A model generated the notes under the pieces. That model saw only the letters and a program-made list of their open reading frames with translations. It ran no database searches and was not told the DNA's origin. From Heligmosomoides polygyrus polygyrus (Eukaryota; Nematoda; Chromadorea; Rhabditida; Heligmosomidae), in the NCBI GenBank assembly GCA_947396885.1, contig OX377205.1, positions 75,860,969 through 75,924,968 on the forward strand: a stretch of 64,000 nucleotides of DNA. The letters are read 5' to 3'. Every line of letters starts with the position of its first letter. Position 1 is the first letter of the stretch. Position numbers and translations under genes: made by a program. This document shows positions 34,214 through 45,261 of the stretch, in pieces.

Positions 34214-35131
34214 ATGGCAGTGACAAAGCCGTCTAGGTCAAACAGAAGCGGCCGGAAGCAATCTCTTGCAACGCTTCTTGATTCATGGTGCGCCGCGATA
34301 GCCGTTTCAGGTGTCCCGACAAAACCCTTTGGCAAGCAATGCCATTGTACTGTCCAGATAATGGGCACCACAGCGAAAGCTCTGATAGACACGGGATCCG
34401 TGCTTTCAATAATCTCCACAGGATTCTTGTACCCCTTGAAAGAAAAGGGAGAGGATCTGGATTCCATGGTCACCTTACTGGAGCCGCCAAGTGATAACAG
34501 CATCTTGGATGTATCCGGGAACCGCATGAAGTTTCTAATGCGTCTAGATACCCAGGTGGTGCTCCAGCCGGGAGGCAAAAAGGCAAAGGTTCAGTTCCAC
34601 ATCCGGAAAGCCGATAGGCAACTCATTCTCTTGGGTACTAACGCTCTAGAAGCTCTGGGAGTAGGTATTCAATTTAACCGCTCGGGCTGGCAGCTGACCC
34701 ACAAGAGCAGGAATGAACCGCCTACCCGGAAAGGGCAACGTGGTAGAGTTCGGAAAGCACGTTCAAAGTCAACGGTAACCATAGCTCCCCTCACCGTTGC
34801 TAACACGCATGACACCCATCCAGGTAAGGGCACAGATAAAAGTTTCTGTTCCAAAGACAGCCGGATAGGGCCTGGTTCATGCCACATTACCAACGGAAAC
34901 GCTGTTGTTCCGGTCATACAGCCGTTAGGTAAAAATGAAGAGCCCGTGCGAGTTCAGTGCGACCACCTGGCTAAAGTGCCAGCTGGTATCAGTAATTCTC
35001 CTATACCAACTACCGTTCGTGGCCAGCGCCGAGGTAGGCCACGTAAACGTAAACGTAAGCGTAAACGACCACAAAAGGTTCCATCCAATCGTCTAGCATC
35101 AGGTACTATTCTCATTCCTTCTGTACTCTGA
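34214..35131 (+). CDS. Retroviral-type aspartic protease with C-terminal AT-hook-like tail
   Basis: Open from just after the gag UGA, first ATG 34214. The catalytic motif ALIDTGSVLSII is near residue 58, and LILLGTNALEALG matches the retropepsin ILGxxxL motif about 80 residues later, so this is a full protease fold. Downstream is a long basic linker ending in RRGRPRKRKRKRKRPQK, which contains the AT-hook core GRP flanked by basic residues. No reverse transcriptase, RNase H or integrase follows to 37 kb. The role in the element is to cleave Gag; a DNA-binding role for the tail is inference. Confidence 0.75.
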   Translation: MAVTKPSRSNRSGRKQSLATLLDSWCAAIAVSGVPTKPFGKQCHCTVQIMGTTAKALIDTGSVLSIISTGFLYPLKEKGEDLDSMVTLLEPPSDNSILDVSGNRMKFLMRLDTQVVLQPGGKKAKVQFHIRKADRQLILLGTNALEALGVGIQFNRSGWQLTHKSRNEPPTRKGQRGRVRKARSKSTVTIAPLTVANTHDTHPGKGTDKSFCSKDSRIGPGSCHITNGNAVVPVIQPLGKNEEPVRVQCDHLAKVPAGISNSPIPTTVRGQRRGRPRKRKRKRKRPQKVPSNRLASGTILIPSVL

Positions 35132-35786
35132 TTGCCCCATTAAGTCTTGTGTTTTGAAAGCTTTTCCTTCAGCTATCGCACGAGCCGTTTCGATGGAATA
35201 TATATGGCCGGGTTGGTGTGGTAGCGGTGCGCAGCAGTGGCGTTGTCGTGGGCCGCGAATGCTGCGCCGAATCTATTGGCCGACGCTGAAGCCGGAGGCG
35301 AGGCCTTCTCGGGTGCGAGAGTGAGCTCAGCTCTTCGCCATACCCATTCAAACCCACATGAGCCGTAACCGTATCCCTTCCACAGTTCTTGTGTTGATAG
35401 GTTGCTGCTTCTCTTCTCCGTTGGAAGCCCATTCTTCCCAAACATACGGTTACGTACCCTGCCTGAATTCTCATTGGCCAGCGGATCAGCCATTGTTCTC
35501 CTCGGCCCTTTCTTTAACCTCTTCTAGCTGATCCATTAACTGATTCTATCTAGATGTAGTTCACCAGCGGCCATTGATGTCGCCATACATGTCGGTTAAT
35601 GACATTGCTCCACGTGATACTCTAGATTTATTATAAGAGCCAATGTACTAACCATATTAAGAGTTTAGGCACACTAGCACTTATTATGTGCATAGTAGGA
35701 CCAATGGACGCCCCATTAAACTAAAATTTTCCCTTTAAATAGAGTCCCTAAAAGAACTCTTGGGCTGAGTGGAGCAGCCTCTTTTC

Positions 35787-35805
35787 AAAAGGGGAGGGGG
35801 GGGGG
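35787..35805 (+). other. Polypurine tract-like run
   Basis: AAAAGGGGAGGGGGGGGG lies 650 bp after the protease stop, as expected just upstream of a 3' LTR. No matching 5' LTR was recognised, so this is tentative. Confidence 0.35.
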
Positions 35806-35809
35806 TTCA

Positions 35810-37067
35810 TGTCAAGTCCGGATCCAGCGTCCATCGGACCCCCAGTGTCGATCGGTGTCGATATTTCTCTTACCGTCGGCACTCTCCTCCTTCGGAACAC
35901 TATTTCCTACGGACCCCTCTCCTTCGCCATGGCTGGGGCCGTCCGAACGAGGCCTGGGGTTGATCGGCGTTGATCAGTTACCGCGGGAACCGCGCCGCAT
36001 GGGACCATGCGCAGCGGCCCGGGTCCCCAGAAGAGTAGTCTTGGTTTCTTGCTGCGGAGCAGCCGGTCCGGCCTTGAGGGCCGTATTTCTTTCGTTTGCT
36101 TCGTTCCATTTTATTCCCTAACCGCTTTCACCTGGGAAAAGGGTCTAGCCTCTCACTCAGAGACGTTAGGAGTGTAGCGAGCACATCATTAAGGGCTAGG
36201 TTTTGCATCGTCGGTCGAAACCCGGCGCCGTCATCCTAGTCTTGCCTCTCGTAGCCCACGGGACGATAATAGGTGTCTCCCGGACAAAGCAGCGGTAGGG
36301 TTAGGCACATTCCCCTTCCGCTGAGAGTGAGTGTTTTCGCTGAACGTAGCGACCAGGAGCCCTAGTGCTCTTGACATCTTTTGGTGCTCCACTCCCCACG
36401 GTCCCTTCATCCTCTCCCACTGTTTCGGCTGACATAACTAAATCATCACTCCGTCCAACCTTGTACCCAGCCGCACGCTTCACAGCCGGCTTTGGGTTCT
36501 TCGTGGCTAACAGCAGTTAGCCCCAATTCCCCTCTTTTGTGTCGTAGGCCAAACCTGAGCCTCCACGGTAGGGGTACTCATTGGGTGGAGACCCACTAAA
36601 TTAGGGGAAGAGTCTAGGTAGTCCCTAAGGGCTTACACACCCGGCTCCCCCATAGTGTAGACTCCCCAGTGAGTTCGGGCAGGAGTGGCGCATCCGCCTC
36701 CTAGCCTGGTTGAGACGAGTGTAGTCGGCCTGAGTGTTAGTAGGCGTTAGCACTTGTGAGAAGTAAAGGGGGTGCTTTCCAAGCGTAGCTTCATCTAGTG
36801 GAGAGTCTAGTTGTTCAGCAGTCGGCTGGCGACTCCTGGTGGCGTTGGGATAAAACACACTATTGCTGCAGAAAACTTCGGTTTCAAAAAGCGAATAGGA
36901 CCGTACTGCATGGTGACCCACTTCCCGGACCCTATTTGCGCCCTACCTCACATGGTGACACCTCCCTAAGCAACTTTGCACCCTTTTCTGTGTTGCTTAT
37001 TTATTACCCAGTATACATTATTGTTATTTTGCTGTTTCCTAGGACAAAGAACAATTTTAGCGAACTG
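35810..37067. other. Noncoding, possibly 3' part of the retroelement
   Basis: GC-richer than the rest and devoid of supported ORFs. It could contain the 3' LTR, but no second copy is visible in the window. Otherwise nothing assigned. Confidence 0.35.
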
Positions 37068-37110
37068 TTCTTCTTCTTCTTCTTCTTCTTCTTCTTCTTC
37101 TTCTTCTTCT
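37068..37110. repeat. (TTC)n microsatellite
   Basis: A continuous run of TTC units; read on the minus strand it is (GAA)n, directly at the 3' end of the RTE LINE that follows, so probably its tail. Confidence 0.9.
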
Positions 37111-39100
37111 GAGCGTTTAGTCCCGCGCAGTCGCAGGGTTCGCTGCTTTTGTGATCCGTCGCCACCTCATTTTATCAAGGGCGTCATCTGGCGGCGAGAT
37201 CTCTTGATGACGTCCCTCCACCTTTTCCTTGGGGCTCCTCTCGGACGCTTTCCGGTGCCTCGAAATTCAGGGCCAACATCGTGGGATGGTCCTCTTGTCT
37301 TCTGAGGATGTGTCCGTACCATCTAAGCCGCTGCTCCCTCATCTTCAGCTGGATCGGGGCTGTATTCATCACTGTCCTAACATCCTCATTTCGCACTCTG
37401 TCCTGACGGGTCCATCCACATGCCCATCTGAGCATCCTCATTTCCGCGGCGTGCAGTTGCCGCTCCTGTGCTCTACCCAGGGCCCAGCACTCACAGCCAT
37501 AGAGGAGGGCAGGCCTCACTACTGTTCTATATAGCTTGCCCTTGAGTGTCCTGGAGCACCTACGGTCGCAGAGGATTCCTGCAGAGGACTCCTGTGGACT
37601 CCCTCCATTTGAGACATGCTGCATTAATACGTCCCCTGACCGCCTGATCCACGCTTCCTTCCTCGGATAGGTCGCTTCCGAGCTAGCGGAATTCTTCCAT
37701 CTTTTCGATCTTCTCCCCATGGCAGTCTAGGATCGGTTCGGTGCACTGCTCGGAGCTGATGAACTTCGTCTTCTTCACGTTCAGCCGTAGGCCGTTGTTT
37801 GCGAGGGCTCCTTGCCACAACTGCTCCTTCTTTTCCAACTCCTCACGGCTGTCGGCTACTAAGGCGATATCGTCAGCGTAGAGGATGGTCCTGAGGGGAC
37901 TTTCCTCAAGGTGGTTCACTATGCAATCAAGCGTCAGCACGAAGAGAAACGGACTCAGAGCTTACCCTTGATGCACCCCCACTGGGATATCCATATTCTT
38001 TGTCATTCCGTGTGGAGTTCGTACCGCCGCTTTCGAGCCCTCGTACATGTCCTTTATGACCGAGATGAGACGTTCCGGCACACCCCTACCTCGAAGGGAT
38101 TTCCAGAGCATGGCCCGGTGTAGCCTGTCGTATGCTTTCTCCAAGTCCAGGAATGCCAGGTAGCAGGGCTTTCGTTTCTCCCGATACTTCTCCATCACCT
38201 GGCGAGCGATAAAGATCACGTCCGTGGTGGTCCTCTCAGGCATGAAGCCCCACTGCTCTTGGGATATGGTGACCATTTCCCTTAGCCTCGAATCGACCAG
38301 TCGTTCGCAGACCTTCATCATTTGTGAGATTAGTTTGATCCCGCGGTAATTGGATCACTCGGACGCGTCCCCCTTCTGCTTAAAGAGGGGGACTATGATG
38401 CTGTTCCTCCAGTCATCTGGCATCTTATCCTCTATCGTGACTCTGTTGAAGAACTGTGTCAGCCAATTGACTCCGCAGTTCCCAAGCGCCTTCCAAACCT
38501 CTACTGGCAGCCAATCAGGGCCAGCTGCCTTTCCGAGCTTCATCTTCCCTATGGCACTGCGAACCTCTTCCTGCGTCCATGACGGGATGGGTCCTTCCGT
38601 TGGCTGTTCTTCTTGGACTTCCCGACGCGGGAATTCCTCATTCAGCAGTTCCTTGAAGTACTCCTCCCATCTTTTTCTGACCTCAACCGGCTTCCGTAGT
38701 ACCCTACCGTCAGCACTCTTCACAGTCTTCACTGCTCGAATGTCGAGGCTAGCTCTATGACGTGCCTTGGCCAGACGGATGGCGAACTTCTCTCCCTGTG
38801 GCTCGTCCAGTTTCTCGTATAGGGCATCCATCCCCGCGCTCTTTGCCCTTGCTACCGCTGCTTTTGCCAGCCTCTTCATCTTCCTGTAAGCTGTAAAATG
38901 CTCGGGTGCCCTTGTCTTCTGCCACTGCCTATAGGCCTCCTTCTTTTTCCTCACCGCAGCCTGCACCTCTTCATTCCAGAACCATGCAGCCTTATCTCCT
39001 CTGGTTCCTCCCTTTGTTTCGCCGAGGGTTTCCTTGGCACATCGCAGGATCGTTTGGGTCACCCTCCTCCAGGTCTCGTTTACGGGCCGGTTTAAATTTT
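37111..39100 (-). pseudogene. RTE-clade LINE, reverse transcriptase part, decayed
   Basis: Read on the minus strand from 39062: a basic pre-RT region (WFWNEEVQAAVRKKK), the RT start GKAAGPDWLPVEVWK, DWRNSIIVPLFKQKGD, SNYRGIKLIS, FLDLEKAYDR, the catalytic TILYADDIALVAD, then a C-terminal RPALLYGCECWALGR and RWYGHILRR, all RTE hallmarks. The coding frame has in-frame stops before SNYRGI (about 38357), after PVGVHQG (about 37958) and after MEEFR (about 37683), and a frameshift near 37570. The 5' APE endonuclease is missing. The complementary 5' region of the same clade is at 62840-64000. Confidence 0.9.
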
Positions 39101-39336
39101 AGGGAACTTTTCACCGCCAGGAATTCAGTAACTACTGCTAGCTGAGCAGCAAATCTCGCGTAAGTTGCTGATTCCGATACATTTTCTTGTTTCACTTCGT
39201 TGTAACATCGTAAGGACAAAGATGTTGGAATAAAGTGTATTCCTTCGCATTTCAGAGTTCAAAAAATGAGAGGATCGAGTGTTGTATAGGAATTCTTCAG
39301 TAAGGATGTCGATGAGAATGGATTCCTTGTTGCTCT

Positions 39337-39762
39337 GTGCAACATATGCAAAAGGCGGATGAAGATGCCGTTGTCGAGGACAACTACGAATCTTTGTATC
39401 ACTTGGAAAACACCACAGTTCTGCCCTGCAGAGCGCACGGTATTCTGAAAAGACGAAGCCTCCGAGGCTACGAAAGTTCAAACGACTATGACGCGATCCT
39501 TCACCCAATAATGAACTCGCAATCAAAAATATCGGTACATGGCAACCTCGCTGTATTAATAGCGGATTGCTCCCTTTCGTTGCGAGTTGCATCAACCGCA
39601 GGCTTTGAAAAGTTTGTTACGTCGTTGAATCCTAGCTACGAACCACCAACGAGGCAAGCAATCCTCAGCATTCTGAAGAAAAATGTGGACGACATTGACC
39701 GCCGCACAGAATTTTATTGGCTGATCCAAACAACTTTTTCGGAATCACGATGGATCGCTTGA
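39337..39762 (+). pseudogene. hAT-type transposase fragment
   Basis: The 141-residue frame includes VLIADCSLSLRVAS and AGFEKFVTSLNPSYEPPTRQ, the segment found near the start of the hAT/ZBED transposase core (in relatives: a Pro-Phe-Ser region followed by F.LN..Y..PSR). No C-terminal dimerisation domain follows. Unsupported N-terminal 50 residues could be chance. A decayed DNA transposon remnant. Confidence 0.55.
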
Positions 39763-40229
39763 GTTCGCTCAACTGCGGAACGGGACATTGGCGATTACAG
39801 GGCATACTATGTGCTAAACATGACATTCTAGGACTTCGGCCATTCTAGACTGCGTTCCGATGGGCCTCTCAAGGTGACTATTACTTTTCTGTTCCACTAC
39901 ACCAATGCCTTAAGCATAAGCACGACCTTCAGCCGATGGGCTACAAAAGACTGGTGTAAGGCAGCGGGAGCGTTCCAAGAGACACACGTTGGGATGGTGT
40001 GACTGGTGGTTCCCGTGGACATCAATTTAGTGGAATTTGATCCATATCGATTGGTGGCGATGCATACTCGAAAAACGAACTTCAGATTCGTGTTCAGCGA
40101 CCTCGATTGCCCCAGGGCTGATGCTTCGGGCCCCTTGATCGACATCAATTGTTGAGTATCGCCAATACGCCAGTGTGACGGACAGACTGAAGTACGGAAA
40201 CACACGCGCTCTACTCTTTTGTATATAGT

Positions 40230-40560
40230 AGGATTCGTTCATTCGAACAAATTATTCGACTATTCGATCATTCGAAAATTTTCGACATCGAATAAATTCG
40301 ACTATTCGATCATTCGAAAACTTTCGAAATCGAATAAATTCGACTATTCGATCATTCGAAAATTTTCGACATCGAATAAATTCGATCGTTCATTCGTTCG
40401 AAAAATCTCGACGTCGAATAAATTCGATCGTTCGTTCGTTTGGAAATTTTCGACATCGAGTTTCATTCGTTCGGAAATTTTCGACATCGATTAAATTCGC
40501 TCGATCATTCGATCGGAAATTTTTGACGTCGAATAAATTCGATCGTTCATTCGTTCGATA
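40230..40560. repeat. 42-bp minisatellite
   Basis: About eight units of a 42-bp repeat built from ATTCGA/TCGAAT words (for example TTCGACTATTCGATCATTCG then AAAATTTTCGACATCGAAT). Unit length is a multiple of three, giving artificial repetitive ORFs (NKFDYSIIRKFSTS) on both strands. Confidence 0.9.
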
Positions 40561-40866
40561 AAATTTCGAAAAAGCACAACTATAGTGCGGGCTCACAAGT
40601 GATGGTATGCGATCGAATGTCAACGCCACGGATGCCGACGCGATCTCTAAGCTAGGAGGGCGCAGACAGCAAAAGACTACAGCGTGATTTTGTGGCCGGC
40701 CAAAATCATTTCTCATGATGTGAGTTTAAGGCAACAGCTCTACAGCTCTCTCGACCGAGCCAAATCCGCCAATCAAATCCACCAAACTGCTTTCGCAAAG
40801 GAAAGGATGACAAGCGTGCACCTTTTCGGAAATCGCCTTCTTTAGGAATAGCAGTCATAGGTCTGT

Positions 40867-40990
40867 GTCATACCATCGCTCACCCCGAGCGAAGCCTAAT
40901 GATAGGCTTCCATATCGACTCATCGCTTCGCGCGATCGATATGGGAGCTTACCATTAGGCTTCGCTCGGGGTGAGCGGTGGTATGACATA
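40867..40990. repeat. Foldback, about 52-bp arms
   Basis: TGTCATACCATCGCTCACCC to CCATATCGA returns inverted as TCGATATGGGAG to GGTGAGCGGTGGTATGACA, with a short spacer around 40930. No coding content. Confidence 0.8.
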
Positions 40991-40994
40991 GGTC

Positions 40995-41440
40995 ATAACT
41001 AATCGCCTTCTGCCGTTTGAATGTTCCCGCGCCTGCTGCACTATCCTCAAACCTGCGCGTTGCCCAAACCGTTGTCATTCGAGCTCATTTTGTCATTGAG
41101 CGCAAATTAAAGACTCGTCTAGGAAGGATATGACTGCTCAGACGCCTCTGGGAAGAATGAGACCCCATCCATGCTGCTCGTACCCAGACCTCTCGATGGG
41201 GTTTACGCATCGATCGAATGTCCACGTGGACGCCGATGCGATCCATGACACAACGACAGGAACCGCACGCTACAGTAGCCCATCGAGCTACCTATCAAGC
41301 CGCATTTCGAACGGCAGTAGGGGATTAGTTATAAGTAGGGCCCGTGTACGAACAGACATTGAGCTGACGGAATGCGAGGGAAGGACACTAGGATTCATCC
41401 TCGTTGGAGAGGCCGTGCGCTGTTTGGCGGCGCAATACGG
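40995..41440. mobile_element. Non-autonomous repeat shared with 55615-55945
   Basis: Shares ordered blocks with 55615-55945: CTGCCGTT(T/C)GAATGTT, CCGTTGTCAT, TGTCATTGAGCG, GAATGTCCACGT, CGCACGCTACAGTA. Roughly three quarters identical by eye. No ORF of its own. Its right side is cut by the LINE tail at 41441. Confidence 0.65.
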
Positions 41441-43195
41441 GATTTATTTATTTATTTATTTATTTATTTAAATACGTCTCAAGGACGCGCACTCCATGTG
41501 AGAATGACAAAAACAAACAAAAACAAGCCGTGCAACAAAAAAAAAGAAGAAACCAAGCAGCATTAGAAGATTGAAGCGGCAACGTTACACATTGAAGCAG
41601 GAATCTCAAAAACCAACCATATGGGTTGCGAGAGCCCATATAAAGATGCCATGCTCCAAAAGTAAGAGAATAAGTTAGATACTAAAACGAAATCCTCTAG
41701 GTAGCATAGAAATGCAATGCTTACTTATACATGTTTACTAGTGACCAGTGCCAATCAATCAAACGAATAAGGTAGAAAACCTTATAATCTTTTATAGTAA
41801 GCGTTTGGCCAACAAAGTCTGCCTGTCCGCGTCAGCCAGCTATGACGCCCTGAGTAGATACCGGCACTTCGGCACATGGGTACGCTGGCCGCCCCATGGA
41901 ACCGGCAGCTAGGACAGACAATGGCACTTGTAGTCAAAAACTGTAAAAATAGTCGGCTACCAGTAAGGCACATAGCGCAGGATGGCTTGATATAGATCCT
42001 CGCAACCCATATGAACAGGAGAGAATACACCACATATTGAGAAGTAACAGAACAAATTACTAAAGCTGAACAGAAAATAATTAATGTCACTCTGCGTAGT
42101 CTAGCGTACAAAAATAGGACGAACTCATTAGGAAAACAGCCTTAATCATCAAACAAGAAAGAAGACAAGAACCTAATCCATGCCAGCTGAAAGCACAAGA
42201 ATCAGTGTAAGCTTGGCTAGGCTGACGGAAGGCAGACCACACAAAGCAGGTACAGAGGAGGCGAGACTGAGATTCTCTGAATGCATACATAAAATGGAAC
42301 GCTACTGCATATCCCCAATGCCCAAAACTTGCAGTAAATCAGTTTTCGCCAAATTACTTCTTAAGACGCGAGTGTTACTAGAAGCTAGAAACTCAGCAGG
42401 CAAAAGCTGAATCCACCTCGCAAATCTTAAGAAGACACAATTAAATAACTTAGATCCCTTATTCCTGTTAACCTTAGCGTAGTCTAGCCTGAACCCACCT
42501 GAACGTTCGCCGCACGGTCTAAATATCCAGTACTTACTGGCCGGAAGTGTTACCTCTCCTCGAAGCATGCGGAAGCAAAAGGTGAGATCAGCAACGATCC
42601 GCCTGTACAACAAAGTGTTTATACCTAAGAGCTTCAAACGGTCACCATATGCAGGTAAATGCGGAGAATTCAGTTTCATCCTACTACACACTATCCTCGT
42701 AAAGGTTTGCTGGACCCTTTCCAATTGAAGGGCGTGCTTCCTAGTAGAGGGAGTCCATACTTGGGAGCAGTACTCTAAATATGGCAAAACGTAGGATCTG
42801 TACAACCGAACCAAGACTGATGGATTACCAGTATGGGCGTGGCGCAAAATGGAAAAAAGAGCTGCATATGCCTTTCTCACCACTTGATCAATGTGTGTTT
42901 TAAAACTGAGTGAAGAATCAACGACTATACCTAGGTCCTTGGCAATTTCGCAGTTATTTAGAATAACACCACCTATCTCGTATCTGTTGGGTGGTAAACC
43001 ACCAAAATGCACAACAAACGACTTAGCTAGATTCACAGCTAGATCCCACTCAACAGCCCAAGCAGTAAGTTTTTCAATAGAAAGTTTTAAAGCATTCGTC
43101 ACCTCAGCACTGTTACCCCTATTGTATATTCCATAAATTTTTATATTGTCGGAATTAGGGGTGAAGTAACCTTCAGCGATCACCTATGATGGGCC
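41441..43195 (-). pseudogene. CR1/L2-like LINE, RT C-terminal part and 3' UTR
   Basis: The 293-residue minus-strand frame (43183-42302) is uninterrupted and begins after the RT catalytic centre: VNLAKSFVVHFGG, CEIAKDLGIVVDSSLSFKTH, then LVRLYRSYVLPYLEYCSQVW and LERVQQTFTRIV, the usual order in CR1/jockey-type elements. A 0.85-kb 3' UTR runs to an (ATTT)n tail at 41441-41471. 5'-truncated, as is usual for LINE copies; the intact frame suggests it is fairly young. Confidence 0.85.
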
Positions 43196-43214
43196 AGAGC
43201 GCAACCTAGGTGGA

Positions 43215-43375
43215 TCGAAAATAAAGGCCTTTGTTATACTCCCGCGGAACCATCCGCGGAACGTCCGCGAACAAAGGGTGCACCGCGGACGGCGGGGCGC
43301 GGCGATTGGCCAGATGAGGGATCTCGGCGCGATTTCCGCCTTTTCGCGGGTGCTCCCGCGGGGGTATAACTCACG
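43215..43375. repeat. GC-rich foldback
   Basis: TTATACTCCCGCGG on the left and CTCCCGCGGGGGTATAA on the right flank a CpG-rich core. Resembles the smaller element at 56678-56782 in layout (TATAC-containing ends, CCCGC core). Confidence 0.5.
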
Positions 43376-43402
43376 CCAAAGTTGGGAGCCGAAAACATCG
43401 AA

Positions 43403-43692
43403 TAAATAAAGGATAAAGGACGGCGTTGCTCACTCACTTGTGTGCTGCGCCACGGATTCTATTTCTACAGGATGTCGCGGAGGTGGTTTGTGCTTGAACA
43501 TACAATGACTTGCTGTGGCCAGGCGATGAAAAAGTAGCGCTCGGTCCTTCGCTCGATAGGTCCGGTGCCAATTCACCGACCCCGGAGGGATGGAAAGTTT
43601 GGTTGGCTGAAGAGGGAAATCCGAGCCATCAACCTCGTACCGGGTGCACACGACAGCCGGCACCCCTTTCGACAGCGTTACACGCGCCCGTT
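43403..43692 (-). mobile_element. tRNA-derived SINE, family 1, copy 3
   Basis: On the minus strand it starts GGGCGCGTGTAACGCTGTCG (A-box region) and follows the 28261 copy through TTTCCATCCCTCCGGGG, CATCCTGTAGAA and the CCTTTATCCTTTATT tail. Flanking GAATAAATAAA on both sides is a possible target duplication. Confidence 0.8.
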
Positions 43693-43742
43693 GAATAAAT
43701 AAAAAGAATAATGGAAAAACTCACCCAGCAGCCTCTGCAGCA

Positions 43743-43842
43743 GCCCTGGAGCCGAATTCATCAGCATTTATACCCGCATGTGTGCGGGGTTGGTTCCGAG
43801 GCTGGGTTCATCAACAACTAAACCCGTGGGTATGCGGGGTGT
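43743..43842. mobile_element. Partial GGGGCCGGATTCAT-type MITE remnants
   Basis: Two nearby starts, GGAGCCGAATTCATCAGC and GGCTGGGTTCATCAACAAC, each followed by ACCCG...TGCGGGGT; diverged. Confidence 0.4.
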
Positions 43843-43963
43843 AAAGGGTAGAGATAAGATAAGGATGAGATAGAGATAAGGCAAGAGTCAGAGACGCAGG
43901 CTTCATCGTGGGTATCTCTAACCCTGTAGGTGCCTTGTGCAATGCGTGTCCGTGAAGGATTTA

Positions 43964-44741
43964 CCAGGCTGTCCAATAATTCCTGTCCGAAAATTTTCAA
44001 AATTCTATAATTTTCCTTAGAAGTGTTATAATATCAGGCAAGTGCAAAAACCTTTTAGGAGGTTTTCCAGAGTTCCGCATCGCAAGGAGTTTCTCGAGGA
44101 CTGGGGATGAGAGCTGGGTCCTCTACGACAACTTCGCCCGCCGTGCCGTCTGGATCCCGCTCGGAGAAGAGCCGCCGACAACGCCGAAAGCCGACCTGCA
44201 CCCGCTGAAGATCATGCTCTGCTGCTGGTGGGACGCCAAGGGCATGCTGTACTTCGAGCTGCTCCCGCAAGGCAGGACGGTCACCGCCTCCATCTACACC
44301 GATCAGCTCGAGAAACTAGCCGCCGCCATCCGAGAAAAGCGTCCCCGACGGGCCTCGGTTCACCTGCTGCAGGACAACACGCGCCCCCACGTGGCGAAGG
44401 AGACCCAGCAGAAGTTGGCGACGCTCGGCTGGGAGACGGTTGCCTATCCGCCGTATTCCTCGGACCTCGCCCCCTCCGACTACCACTTGTTTCGCCCGCT
44501 GAGGCACCATTTGGCCGGAAGAAAATTCACCAACTACGACAACCTCAAATCCGACATCGCGACTTCTTCGAGTCGCAGCCCCCGGAGTTCTGGGCGAAGG
44601 GCATCGGCGACCTGCCCAATCGATGGGCCACTGTTGTGGATAACTGTGGTGATTATACTGTTGATTAGACTTGTTTTTCAATAAAGTTGAAAAAAATTAA
44701 AAATGGTGAAATTTTCGGACAAGAATTATTGGACAGTCTGG
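43964..44741 (+). mobile_element. Internally deleted mariner with intact ends
   Basis: Ends CCAGGCTGTCCAATAATTC and its inverse (GAATTATTGGACAGTCTGG), flanked by TA. Only 778 bp; the N-terminal DNA-binding part of the transposase is deleted. The retained catalytic part is GC-rich compared with its AT-rich ends and surroundings. Confidence 0.88.
44110..44668 (+). pseudogene. Mariner transposase catalytic fragment, frameshifted
   Basis: Reads SWVLYDNFARRAVW, LLQDNTRPHVAKE (second Asp), then YSSDLAPSDYHLFRPL (third Asp). The first catalytic Asp (DESW-like, 44107) is at the deletion edge. A one-base shift near 44565 moves the sense from KSDIAT to DFFESQPPEFW in the next frame, ending at 44668. 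Nonfunctional by itself. Confidence 0.85.
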
Positions 44742-45031
44742 TAACACTGTCTTATTGTCTTTTAAATGGCTGCTACAGGTCATTGTACAGGCTAAGTACA
44801 TTCAAGTCGCCTTCACGGTACTTCGTAAAGTATGGTGCACAGCACCACAAAGGGGATGAAACGACGATAATCTTTGTGCTTTTTATCCCTAATATTAGCT
44901 TCGAAAACTCCCGTAGAACTTCTCTCGCAGCACACGTACTTTCTGACCGCAATGAATTAGCTGACAGCAACAAATACTTGCTTTGCTAGCTGATTCACCT
45001 TTCTTATGGAAGGGGTCAATATGGCACCCAG

Positions 45032-45180
45032 CGGCCAGATTCACCAACCGCTTATCGGCAGGTGTTGGTATATCAGTTATCGTAACTGAATCTCTGTGCC
45101 TCTCTGCATCACTTACTACGTAGGCCATTATGGTGAATCCGCCGTGAGATGATACTAGCAATATTTGATGAATCTGGCCC
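45032..45180. mobile_element. GGGGCCGGATTCAT-type MITE
   Basis: Ends GCGGCCAGATTCACCAACCG and ATTTGATGAATCTGGCCC; the interior differs from the other members. Confidence 0.6.
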
Positions 45181-45261
45181 TGATCTCCAATTTTATTAGG
45201 TTGGGCGGATGAGTTCTGAGGCCGTATGCTCGTGTACCACCGTTGTGGAAAATCCAGTCAG

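Noticed and set aside
31430..36950. Matching LTR pair around the gag-protease element
   Set aside because: I compared the leader (31430-32100) with the sequence after the polypurine tract by eye and found no convincing long match, so no LTRs are annotated.
40219..40716. Repetitive ORFs (NKFDYSIIRK...) on both strands
   Set aside because: Produced by the 42-bp minisatellite whose unit length is a multiple of three.
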